Origin: Planctomycetota bacterium
GTDB taxonomy: Bacteria > Planctomycetota > PUPC01 > JACPCR01
Length of the DNA stretch: 39,977 nucleotides
Reading direction: 5' to 3'
Assembly (NCBI GenBank): GCA_030740295.1
Contig: JASLXP010000375.1
Location: 1 to 39,977 of the forward strand
Part shown: in pieces, positions 24,990 through 32,980 of the stretch
Layout of the letters: every line of letters starts with the position of its first letter
How positions within the stretch are numbered: position 1 is the first letter of the stretch
Position numbers and translations under genes: made by a program
The notes under the pieces: model-generated
Seen by the model: only the letters and a program-made list of their open reading frames with translations
The model's database searches: none
What the model was told of the DNA's origin: nothing

Positions 24990-26954
24990 ATGAGATCTCC
25001 AGACCCGCATTCACTATCAGCTGGATTTCAGGTCGGGAATTGCCGGATCACCGAGCAATTGGGAGTGGGCGGTAGGGGCGTGGTTTACAAAGCAATTCAA
25101 GAGCCCCTCGATAGGGAGGTCGCGGTAAAAATCCTGGCACCGCAGCAGGTGAAACGCGGCAGAGACTACGTCAGCCGTTTCCTGCAGGAAGCAAAGATGG
25201 CGGCCCGCCTCCACCATCCCAATATCGTCGACGTGTATGGCGCGGGCGAGGAGGACGGACTGTATTACATCGTGATGGAGTATGTTAAAGGAAACAGTCT
25301 CGATCGGCTCTTGAAGGGCGATCTGATCACGGATACAGGATTCTGGCTGGACCTGATGTCCCAGGCATGTGAAGCCCTCGTGGAATCTCACGAAAACGGG
25401 ATCATCCACCGCGATATTAAACCGGCGAACATGCTCCTCGATGCAAGAAACTCCGTAAAGCTGACAGACTTCGGTCTTGCGGTCTGGGCCGAAGGCGGAG
25501 TCAGCGGCTCGCAAGACGTGGCCGGTACCCCGTACTACATACCGCCCGAGGTGATGAACGACACGCCATTGGATGCTCGAAGCGACATCTACTCACTCGG
25601 AGCAACCTTCTTTCACTGCCTGACCGGGCGTTTCCTGTTCCAGGGCGAATCGCCCATGATCGTAATCCTGAAGCATGCCAAAGACCCGCCTGTATCCATC
25701 AAAGAATGCCGGCCGGACCTGCCCGATGCGATCTGCAGCCTCATCATGAGCATGATCCAGAAAGATCCCGACAGCCGGCCGCAGAACATGAAGACCATCC
25801 TCATGGATGTGCAGTCACTCAGCATGCCCGCCACACTGAACCAGCCCGCGCCCATCTTGCCCGAAGACATGCCGGCGACGCTCGTCGAACGACCCGCAGC
25901 CGCGGCCCCGCCGGCACCGGCCGAGATTTCGAGCCGCTCGTCTGTCCTCGTCGGCCAGGAAGGCAAATTCAAAGCAAAGAGGTTCTCCGTGGCGGTCAAC
26001 GGTATTACCACTATCGGCCGCCTGAGCGACAACGATATCGTGATGCCTGACGAAACCATATCGAGGCAACACTGCACCATCGAAGCCAGAGGCAAGGGCT
26101 TCATACTCCGAGACAAGGGCAGCTCGAACGGCTGCAGGATCAATGGAGAAAAAGTGGCTGAGGGAACTGTCTCGGCGGGCGATTCGGTGAGAATCGGAAA
26201 GGTGGATTTCAAATTCTTCGTGATGGCCGTTTCAGAAGATGCTTACCAACTGGCCGAGCTTCTCGTTCAGCGGGGGCTGCTCAGCCCCAAAGAGGCCAAG
26301 GATGCGCTGAACGAGCTCGCCCAGGAGCGCAACCGTAAAGCCCAAAGCACTCTCGGACAGATCCTGGTCGAGGGAGGCAAAGTGAGCAGCATCCAACTCG
26401 ATGATTCGTTGGGCAAACTGGATAGTAGTTCCAAACGCAATTACACCGTCAAGGTCAGGTTGGTCAAGACCTCCGGCCCTGCCGCTCCCACTCGTGGAAA
26501 CCCAATACCTGATGCCATAGGCGGCCAGAAGACATCGGTCATCCGAAGGCCCGAATTTGAAAAACCTATGCCACTTCCTTCAGAGGGAGATGAAATGGAG
26601 CTGCTGGACGACGTCGCTCCGCCAGCCCCAAGGACCGGCAAGCCAACCCAGAGCCCAGAACCACCGCCCGAGCCAGCCGCACCTGAGCCAGCGCCCGCGC
26701 CTGATTTCTCCGACGCGGAGCTCAGCCTTGACGACGATTCCAGCCCGTCCCCACAGCCGGACATGAGCTCTGAAGATGATGATGAGAACGCTCCAGCCAA
26801 CCTGAGCGGTTTTGTGAGCGAAGATTCGCTCTTCGGCCAGGTGTCCGTGTGTTCGAAATGCAAGGAGATCATTATGATGAGCGATGTCACCAGCGGCGAG
26901 GCGAAATACGTGAACAGCAAGCTCTATTGCGTGAAATGCGCGTCAGCGCAGTAG
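24990..26954 (+). CDS. Ser/Thr kinase with FHA domain and C-terminal zinc ribbon
   Basis: A 654-aa protein. Residues 19-285 are a Hanks-type kinase: glycine loop GVGGRGVVY, Lys47 in VAVKIL, HRDIKPAN with Asp142, DFG at Asp160, and PPE in place of APE. Residues about 318-412 are an FHA phosphothreonine-binding domain (TIGRLSDNDIV, ISRQHCTIE, DKGSSNGCRING). A helical part (LVQRGLLSPKEAKDALNEL) and a Pro/Glu/Asp-rich linker follow. The last 45 residues carry a zinc ribbon (CSKC and CVKC). No membrane segment is seen, so it is cytoplasmic. Likely a signalling kinase that binds its own or partner phosphorylated residues through FHA. It has its own transcription unit after the terminator at 24886; targets unknown. 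Confidence 0.93.
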   Translation: MRSPDPHSLSAGFQVGNCRITEQLGVGGRGVVYKAIQEPLDREVAVKILAPQQVKRGRDYVSRFLQEAKMAARLHHPNIVDVYGAGEEDGLYYIVMEYVKGNSLDRLLKGDLITDTGFWLDLMSQACEALVESHENGIIHRDIKPANMLLDARNSVKLTDFGLAVWAEGGVSGSQDVAGTPYYIPPEVMNDTPLDARSDIYSLGATFFHCLTGRFLFQGESPMIVILKHAKDPPVSIKECRPDLPDAICSLIMSMIQKDPDSRPQNMKTILMDVQSLSMPATLNQPAPILPEDMPATLVERPAAAAPPAPAEISSRSSVLVGQEGKFKAKRFSVAVNGITTIGRLSDNDIVMPDETISRQHCTIEARGKGFILRDKGSSNGCRINGEKVAEGTVSAGDSVRIGKVDFKFFVMAVSEDAYQLAELLVQRGLLSPKEAKDALNELAQERNRKAQSTLGQILVEGGKVSSIQLDDSLGKLDSSSKRNYTVKVRLVKTSGPAAPTRGNPIPDAIGGQKTSVIRRPEFEKPMPLPSEGDEMELLDDVAPPAPRTGKPTQSPEPPPEPAAPEPAPAPDFSDAELSLDDDSSPSPQPDMSSEDDDENAPANLSGFVSEDSLFGQVSVCSKCKEIIMMSDVTSGEAKYVNSKLYCVKCASAQ

Positions 26955-26988
26955 ACTTGCACGAAACCCGACACCCATGGAGATAGCA

Positions 26989-28020
26989 ATGTCTAGAGTC
27001 GTCACCTTCGGAGAAATCATGCTCCGCCTTTCGCCGCCGGGCTTTCAGCGTTTCGTGCAGGCCCAGTCCTTTGACGTTACCTATGGAGGCGGCGAAGCAA
27101 ACGTAGCCGTCTCGCTCGCCGGATTCGGGCTGCACACGAGCTTCGTCACCTGCCTGCCCGACAATGACCTCGGCCATTGCGCCGCCAGTGCCGTCCGGGC
27201 CGCCGGCGCTGACGTGTCACACGTGGCCTGGCAGGGCAACCGGCTTGGAATCTACTTTCTGGAAAATGGTGCGTCTCAGAGGCCCTCGAAGGTCGTTTAC
27301 GACCGTTCTGAATCCTCCATCTCCCAGGTCCAGCCGGGAGACATTGATTGGGCCGCCACCTTCGAAGGCGCGACCTGGTTTCATTGGACAGGAATCACGC
27401 CCGCCATCAGCCAATCCGCGGCGGACACTTGCCTGGAGGCGTGCCGGGCCGCAAAGGAGGCAGGGCTGACAATCTCCGCCGATCTGAATTTCCGCAAGAA
27501 ACTCTGGAACTACGGCAGGCCCGCATCCGAAGTCATGCCCGGCCTCGTGCAATACGTTGACGTGGCCATCGGGAACGAAGAGGACGCGGAAAAGGTATTC
27601 GGCATCAAGCCGCCCGAGGTGGATGTCGAAGGCGGCAAAGTATCAGCCTCCGCTTACCAGCATGTCTGCGACGAGCTGACGGGCCGCTTTCCCAACCTGA
27701 AGAAGGTCGCCATCACCCTCCGCGGCAGCATCAACGCCTCTCACAACACCTGGAGCGGCCTGCTTTATGACGGAAACGAGATGCACATCGCCCGCGATTA
27801 CGACATCACCCACATCGTCGACCGGGTCGGCGGAGGAGACAGCTTCGCGGCCGGCCTGATCTTCGCGCTCATCTCCGAAAAGAGCGCTGCCGACGCCATC
27901 AACTTCGCGGTCGCCGCAAGCTGCCTCAAGCACACCATCCCCGGGGACTGCAACCTGGTAACGGCCGATGAAGTTGAAGCTCTGGCCGGCGGTTCAGGTT
28001 CGGGCCGCGTGCAGAGGTAG
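26989..28020 (+). CDS. kdgK: PfkB-family sugar kinase, probable 2-dehydro-3-deoxygluconokinase
   Basis: A 343-aa PfkB/ribokinase-fold kinase, expected to phosphorylate 2-keto-3-deoxygluconate with ATP in sugar-acid breakdown. Visible: VVTFGEIMLRLSPPGFQRF and YGGGEANVAVSLAGFG at the N-terminus (typical of KdgK), the DLNFRKKLW segment, the PfkB signature DRVGGGDSFAAGL with the catalytic Asp, and a C-terminal KHTIPGD. I start at the ATG at 26989 because GGAG lies six bases upstream; an in-frame ATG four codons earlier contains that GGAG. The exact sugar is inferred from overall likeness. It follows the FHA kinase by 34 bases. Confidence 0.88.
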   Translation: MSRVVTFGEIMLRLSPPGFQRFVQAQSFDVTYGGGEANVAVSLAGFGLHTSFVTCLPDNDLGHCAASAVRAAGADVSHVAWQGNRLGIYFLENGASQRPSKVVYDRSESSISQVQPGDIDWAATFEGATWFHWTGITPAISQSAADTCLEACRAAKEAGLTISADLNFRKKLWNYGRPASEVMPGLVQYVDVAIGNEEDAEKVFGIKPPEVDVEGGKVSASAYQHVCDELTGRFPNLKKVAITLRGSINASHNTWSGLLYDGNEMHIARDYDITHIVDRVGGGDSFAAGLIFALISEKSAADAINFAVAASCLKHTIPGDCNLVTADEVEALAGGSGSGRVQR

Positions 28021-28115
28021 GGGAACGTTCGTAGTGATCCGCTTCAGCGGCTGAAAGAAACCGGTCACTGTCCTATTCTATCTGTGGCTTGAACTTCCCC
28101 TCAGATCTGCTTCCC

Positions 28116-28961
28116 ATGAATCGCAGGAAATTCATTCGGCGCGTGGTGATGGGCACCATCGCTGCCGCAGCGGGAACGACTTTCTATACCATCAAGGTTG
28201 AGCCTCACTGGGTGAAGGTCATAAGAAGAAATCTCCCGATCCGGAATCTGCCTGTGGATCTGGCTGGCAAACGGATCGTGCAGATCAGCGATCTGCATAT
28301 CGGGCCGATCGTGGATGATGCCTATATGAAGGAGATGCTCACCAGAGTGGCGGGCTTGCTCCCCGACCTGCTCGTGATTACTGGCGACTTCCTGACGTAT
28401 CAAGACAAAGAGAGCGTAACGAAGGCAGTCCACACCATTGAAAGCCTCGGCGATACGCTCAAGAAGTGCGTCGGTATTTTCGGAAATCACGACTACGGCA
28501 ACGGCTGGTCTGACGAGGGCATCGGGAATAATCTCGAATCTTCTTTGAACGCTCTGGGCATGCGCATTCTCAGAAATGAGATCCACGAATGGCAGGGATT
28601 GCAGATAGCGGGGATGGACGATTACTGGGGGCCGAACTTCGACGCAGAGGCCGTGATGTCGCGCGTGGATGCTGACCGCGCCGGGCTGGTCCTGTGCCAC
28701 AATCCGGACGTGGTTGACCTGCCATTGTGGGGTGACTACAAGGGATGGATACTCTCCGGCCACACACACGGGGGCCAATGTAAACCTCCGTTTCTGTCGC
28801 CGCCGATCCTGCCCGTCCAGAACAGTCGATATTCTCGTGGAGAGTTCGCTCTGGAAGGCGGAAGACGCCTCTACATCAATGCCGGCCTGGGCTACCTGGC
28901 CCAGGTCAGATTCAACGTGCGTCCGGAGATCACCGAGTTTGTATTGCAGCAGAAGGTCTGA
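28116..28961 (+). CDS. Tat-exported metallophosphoesterase, YaeI-like
   Basis: A 281-aa calcineurin-like phosphoesterase. The motifs are in order: ISDLHIG, ITGDFL, GIFGNHDYG, a late LCHNPDV and SGHTHGGQC, which supply two-metal ligands. The N-terminus MNRRKFIRRVVMGTIAAAAG is a twin-arginine-like signal, so it is probably exported folded. I chose the ATG at 28116; an upstream TTG would add nine residues before the Arg pair. YaeI-type relatives act on envelope lipid or UDP-linked phosphodiesters; the substrate here is not known. It sits between the sugar kinase and the mannose-1-phosphate guanylyltransferase genes, all on the plus strand. Confidence 0.9.
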   Translation: MNRRKFIRRVVMGTIAAAAGTTFYTIKVEPHWVKVIRRNLPIRNLPVDLAGKRIVQISDLHIGPIVDDAYMKEMLTRVAGLLPDLLVITGDFLTYQDKESVTKAVHTIESLGDTLKKCVGIFGNHDYGNGWSDEGIGNNLESSLNALGMRILRNEIHEWQGLQIAGMDDYWGPNFDAEAVMSRVDADRAGLVLCHNPDVVDLPLWGDYKGWILSGHTHGGQCKPPFLSPPILPVQNSRYSRGEFALEGGRRLYINAGLGYLAQVRFNVRPEITEFVLQQKV

Positions 28962-28969
28962 AGCTCGGG

Positions 28970-29000
28970 CATCAACCATCAACCATTAACCATCAACCAT
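28970..29000. repeat. CATCAACCAT repeat directly before manC start codon
   Basis: Four imperfect units of CATCAAC/CATTAAC abut the ATG at 29001. No ribosome binding site fits between them and the start, so the repeat has taken the place of a normal leader. Confidence 0.8.
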
Positions 29001-30074
29001 ATGTTATATGCCGTCATCATGGCCGGAGGTTCCGGCACACGTTTTTGGCCCCGCAGCAGGAAGTCGCGCCCCAAGCATCACATCGCCATTGCGGGCGATA
29101 AGACCATGATCCAACAGACGCTCGAACGGCTCGAAGGCGAAGTGCCTCTCGAGCGGACCCTGGTGGTCACCATCGGCGAACAAGTCGCGATGACCCGTGA
29201 GCAGTTGCCGGAGCTTCCGCCTGAAAACATCATCGCCGAACCGCAGGCGCGCAACACCGCGGCGGCGGTTGGGCTCGGTGCGATTCATGTGAAGGCGCGC
29301 AGCGGAGACACGGACGCCACCATGCTGGTGGTGACTGCGGATCATGTCATCCAGCCGAAATCCGAATTCTGGCAAAACGTCAGGCTTGCAGAGTCACTGG
29401 CTGCGGATGGCAAGACACTTGTCATCTTTGGCATTCCACCGACCTGGGGGAATCCAGGTTTCGGTTACATCCACCGAGGTGAGGAAGCGGAAAACGCCGG
29501 CAGCTACCAGGTGGCACGATTCGAAGAGAAGCCGGCCCCGGACATCGCCACGCAATGGGCCGAGAGCGGCGACTATTATTGGAACAGCGGGATGTTTGTC
29601 TGGAAGACGTCGACCATCCTGAGCGAGCTGGAACAGCATGAACCGGAAATTCATGCATCGCTGAAACGTATCGAAGACAGCTTCGGTTCTGACAATGCGG
29701 AGGAGGTGTTGGTCACCGAATACAGCAGTATCAAGAAGCTGCCTATCGACAAAGCCGTGATGGAGCGTGCCGCGCAAGTGAAGGTGGTGGAAGCGACATT
29801 CGGCTGGGACGACGTTGGCTCCTGGAAAGCTGTGCCCAATCACCACAAACCCGACGAGTCGGGTAACACCGCGGTCGGCTCTCATGAAGCCATCGAGACT
29901 AGTGGCTGCATTGTTGCGGCCGAGCCGGGACACCTCGTCGCCACATTCGGCGTGGAGGATCTGATCATCGTCCAAACAAAAGATGCCACCCTGGTGTGCC
30001 GCAAGGACGATGCTGAAAACGTCAAGAAGATTGTGGAACGAATCGAAGAGCGCGGATTGGAGGAATACCTCTGA
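29001..30074 (+). CDS. manC: Mannose-1-phosphate guanylyltransferase
   Basis: A 357-aa nucleotidyltransferase that makes GDP-mannose from mannose-1-phosphate and GTP for polysaccharide or glycoprotein synthesis. The N-terminal motif MAGGSGTRFWPRSRKSRPKH, the IAEPQARNTAAA segment, the VTADHVIQ loop, the FEEKP segment and WNSGMFVW are all standard for the family. It lacks the C-terminal isomerase half of the bifunctional enzyme, as many single-function members do. The start codon follows a CATCAACCAT repeat with no ribosome binding site. Its stop overlaps the CTG start of the next gene, so the two are probably translated together. Confidence 0.95.
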   Translation: MLYAVIMAGGSGTRFWPRSRKSRPKHHIAIAGDKTMIQQTLERLEGEVPLERTLVVTIGEQVAMTREQLPELPPENIIAEPQARNTAAAVGLGAIHVKARSGDTDATMLVVTADHVIQPKSEFWQNVRLAESLAADGKTLVIFGIPPTWGNPGFGYIHRGEEAENAGSYQVARFEEKPAPDIATQWAESGDYYWNSGMFVWKTSTILSELEQHEPEIHASLKRIEDSFGSDNAEEVLVTEYSSIKKLPIDKAVMERAAQVKVVEATFGWDDVGSWKAVPNHHKPDESGNTAVGSHEAIETSGCIVAAEPGHLVATFGVEDLIIVQTKDATLVCRKDDAENVKKIVERIEERGLEEYL

Positions 30075-30493
30075 GTGGTCGTATCCTTGCCATTGATTAC
30101 GGTCGGCGCCGCGTCGGTTTTGCGATCAGCGACGCGCTGGGGATCACTGCGCAGCCTTTAGAGACTCAGCGTCCTGCCTCGCGCGCAGAGCTCCTGGCGC
30201 ATATCGGTGAGCTCATCAAGGAAAAGGAAGTGCACAAAATCGTTCTCGGCCACCCGCTGAATATGGACGGCACAAAGAGTGAGATGACGGACGAAGTCGA
30301 ATCTTTCGCCGAAGAGCTCGAGGCAGCAGCCAATCTTTCGGTCGAGTTGTGGGACGAGCGCCTGACCTCCTGGGAGGCCGAGGAGATCCTCGGCAAAGCA
30401 GGTCTGACGAAGAAGCAACAGCGTGAGAAAGGCGCCGTAGATCGGATGGCCGCACAGATTCTTTTGAAGAGCTACATGGAAGCGCATCCTTGA
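30071..30493 (+). CDS. ruvX: RuvX/YqgF RNase H-fold protein, CTG start
   Basis: A 140-aa protein of the YqgF/RuvX family, involved in pre-16S rRNA processing and annotated as a putative Holliday junction resolvase. The sequence SGRILAIDYGRRRVGFAISD has the first catalytic Asp, LGHPLNMDG the Leu-Gly motif, and LWDERLTSWEAEE the late acidic site; a third acidic residue is in GAVDRMAAQ. No ATG, GTG or TTG lies before the first strand in this frame. The only fitting start is CTG at 30071-30073, with GGAGGA six bases upstream and overlap with the manC TGA. The downstream GTG at 30230 would cut off the catalytic N-terminus. The CTG start is therefore inferred with fair confidence. Confidence 0.88.
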   Translation: MSGRILAIDYGRRRVGFAISDALGITAQPLETQRPASRAELLAHIGELIKEKEVHKIVLGHPLNMDGTKSEMTDEVESFAEELEAAANLSVELWDERLTSWEAEEILGKAGLTKKQQREKGAVDRMAAQILLKSYMEAHP

Positions 30494-30651
30494 AATGATC
30501 GCGCTATCAGGAACCGGAACCTTTCGATACGAGACCGGCAGCGACGCTTTTCTTCATCAGCGCGGCTGTTGCCCGCCCGGTTGTTTTCTCCGTATCTTTG
30601 ATTCAATTGCCAAGTTTAGTATTGTCGCTGCCCATCAGCCGAAGCAACAGA

Positions 30652-32754
30652 ATGAGCCATTCTCAAACTCAGAAGATCTATGTTGCCGCCAGTCTGCCGG
30701 AGGCCGTTACGAGGATCAGAGAAGAACTCGGACCGGCGGCGGTCATCCTTTCAACGCGTGAGGTAGAAGGCGCGAATGGCAACCAGGTCGAGGTAGTCGC
30801 TGGTGTGCCCCACACCCACCCTTCGGTCAGAGATCCTTACATTGGCTTTTCCAGGGTCGGAGGGCTTGCGTCCGAGCTCATCAAGCTGCAGGAAGCCGTC
30901 GTTCATCCGCTGCGATTTCCGGATATGTATCGGCGGCTCGGAATTCGGCCGCCGGGCGGGATACTGCTGCACGGGCCGGTGGGCTGCGGAAAATCACTCG
31001 TCGTGCAGACGCTCATCGAAGAATGCGGTGCGAGCTTTTTCCCGCTTCACGGCCCTTCAATGCTTGCTGCCCATGCCCACGGGAACGCGCCTAACTTTCA
31101 GGCACTTTTCGATCAGGCTCACCAGAAGGCGCCTTCGATTATCTTTCTTGATGAGATTGAGGCGATTGGTTCCAACGGGGCAGATTCTGCAAGTGTGGAG
31201 CATCGTCTGTTAACCCAGGTTCTCCATCTGATGGACCGGATATATCTGTCGGACGGGGTCATCGTCATTGCGGCAACCAACCGGCCTGAAGATCTTGACC
31301 CGGCACTCAGACGGCCGGGGCGATTCGACAGGGAGATCGAGATTCCTGTTCCAGATTCCGAGGGCCGACTGGAGATCCTTCAGATTTACACGGCCCGAAT
31401 GAGCCTGGCACCCGATACAGACCTGTCCGCTGTTGCCGAAAACACGCACGGCTTCACCGGCGCGGATCTGAGCAGGCTCTGCCAGGAGGCCGGTATGACT
31501 GCAATTCGCACGGGCGCCTCTCGCCCCGTCATTCATGCCAATCATTTTGAAGAGGCCCTGGCCCATAGCCGCCCCGACGCTCTGAAATCGCTGGCAACGA
31601 AGCGGCCGATGACGCGGTGGGACGACATCGGCGGAATGGACGAAGTAAAAAAAGCGTTGGAGGACGCGATCATCCTCCCGCTTCGGAAGCCCGAGCTTTT
31701 CGAGAAAATGCGGCTCAGACCTACGAACGGGATTCTTCTCGCCGGTCCGCCGGGAACAGGTAAAACCCTCATCGCACGCGCTGCGGCAAACGAATGCGGG
31801 GTAAATTTCATCGTGGTGAACGGGCCTTCACTCGTTTCGAAATACCTGGGCGAATCGGAACGAAATATCCGTGACATGTTTGAGCAGGCCAGGCAGGTTC
31901 AGCCTTGCATTGTCTTCCTGGACGAGATCGATGCGCTCGCCCCTGTCCGGGGCGCGGACGCGCAGAATCAGCACAACAACCGGCTCGTCTCGCAACTGCT
32001 GGTCGAGATGGATGGCTTCTCTCCTTCGGAAGGCATCTTCTGCCTCGCGGCGAGCAACCGCCCCGATGCGATCGACCCCGCGCTTAAACGTCCCGGGCGC
32101 TTCGATAAAATAATCGAGGTGCCGTTGCCCGATGCCAGAGCGCGCAAAGCGATCGTGGAAATCCATCTCAAGGGGAGGCCGATGGAACACAACATCGACT
32201 GGCTTTTCGTCGAGCAGCTTCTCGACGGTCTCTCCGGTGCGGAGATTGAAGAGGTTTGCCGGCGCGCTTCGCTTTCGGCCATCAGAAAAGTGTTGGGCAC
32301 GGAGACCAATATCGAGCCGTCTATCTCGCAGAAAGATCTGTCCGAATCCATTCTGGAGATGCGCGAAGCCAACGGCCTGGCGAGGCTGTCAGATAAAGCC
32401 CCTTCCATTCTGGTGGTGGATGACCTCCCGGAACAGTTGGAAAAGATCCAGCACAGCCTGGAGGGAAAGGGGATGTCAGTGGATGTCTTTCTCGATCCGA
32501 TCGAGGCGAACGAATCGTTCGGAAACGTCAGATTCGATCTCGCTCTGATCGACCTGAACATGGAACGCATGCCCGGTCTGGAACTGCTCGCACACATTAG
32601 AGAACGGCAGCCGAATCTACCTGTCATCATGATGTCGACCACTCATGACACCACGACGGTGATTCATTCTTTCAGGCTTGGCGCCGTGGATTATCTGGAG
32701 AAGCCATTTGATGCCGACAACTTGCTCGAAGCTGTGAACAGGGCACTGGGTTAG
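30652..32754 (+). CDS. Tandem AAA+ ATPase with FlhF-like N-terminus and C-terminal receiver domain
   Basis: A 700-aa protein starting at ATG 30652 (MSHSQTQKIYVAASLPEAV). An upstream TTG extends the frame without family likeness. Residues 7-55 resemble the N-terminal domain of FlhF (REELGPAAVILSTREV). Two AAA modules follow, like Cdc48/VCP. D1 has Walker A GPVGCGKS (108-115) and Walker B IIFLDEIEAIG (Asp167). D2 has GPPGTGKT (365-372) and IVFLDEIDALAP (Asp424), with PALKRPGRFD sensor and arginine-finger motifs in both. Residues 585-700 are a receiver domain with Asp590, Asp591, phospho-acceptor Asp634 and Lys684. A phosphorylation-controlled unfoldase is the natural reading. No histidine kinase is adjacent. 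Confidence 0.9.
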   Translation: MSHSQTQKIYVAASLPEAVTRIREELGPAAVILSTREVEGANGNQVEVVAGVPHTHPSVRDPYIGFSRVGGLASELIKLQEAVVHPLRFPDMYRRLGIRPPGGILLHGPVGCGKSLVVQTLIEECGASFFPLHGPSMLAAHAHGNAPNFQALFDQAHQKAPSIIFLDEIEAIGSNGADSASVEHRLLTQVLHLMDRIYLSDGVIVIAATNRPEDLDPALRRPGRFDREIEIPVPDSEGRLEILQIYTARMSLAPDTDLSAVAENTHGFTGADLSRLCQEAGMTAIRTGASRPVIHANHFEEALAHSRPDALKSLATKRPMTRWDDIGGMDEVKKALEDAIILPLRKPELFEKMRLRPTNGILLAGPPGTGKTLIARAAANECGVNFIVVNGPSLVSKYLGESERNIRDMFEQARQVQPCIVFLDEIDALAPVRGADAQNQHNNRLVSQLLVEMDGFSPSEGIFCLAASNRPDAIDPALKRPGRFDKIIEVPLPDARARKAIVEIHLKGRPMEHNIDWLFVEQLLDGLSGAEIEEVCRRASLSAIRKVLGTETNIEPSISQKDLSESILEMREANGLARLSDKAPSILVVDDLPEQLEKIQHSLEGKGMSVDVFLDPIEANESFGNVRFDLALIDLNMERMPGLELLAHIRERQPNLPVIMMSTTHDTTTVIHSFRLGAVDYLEKPFDADNLLEAVNRALG

Positions 32755-32819
32755 TTAGCGGATACGTGTTAAGGCGGTCGGACCTGATGAGAACAGGATT
32801 GTTAAGGCTCAGCATTTTG

Positions 32820-32905
32820 TGACGCCTCTTCAGGGCTGAGGCACACATCTTCATCTGAACCCAGGGCGGTGCCCCGGGCTGACATGTTTGGCCCCTTCGG
32901 GGCGA
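32820..32905. repeat. Dispersed GC-rich inverted repeat in convergent spacer
   Basis: The spacer 32755-32980 between the AAA gene (plus) and a dynamin-like gene (minus) holds two short hairpins: CCCAGGGC...GCCCCGGG near 32859-32879, and GCCCC-TTC-GGGGC at 32891-32903. The stretch CAGGGCTGAGGC with CGGGCTGACATG resembles short repeats I know from planctomycete genomes. It may end transcription from both sides. No gene is seen in this spacer. Confidence 0.55.
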
Positions 32906-32980
32906 GGAGTGTTCAGAATCGACTTCTTAGGAAGGAATGTGTCAGCCTGTCTTCTTAAATTTCTGAAAGCTCCCAACGGT

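Noticed and set aside
30495..30761. 88-residue plus-strand frame after ruvX
   Set aside because: It overlaps the start of the AAA gene in another frame and has no ribosome binding site or family likeness.
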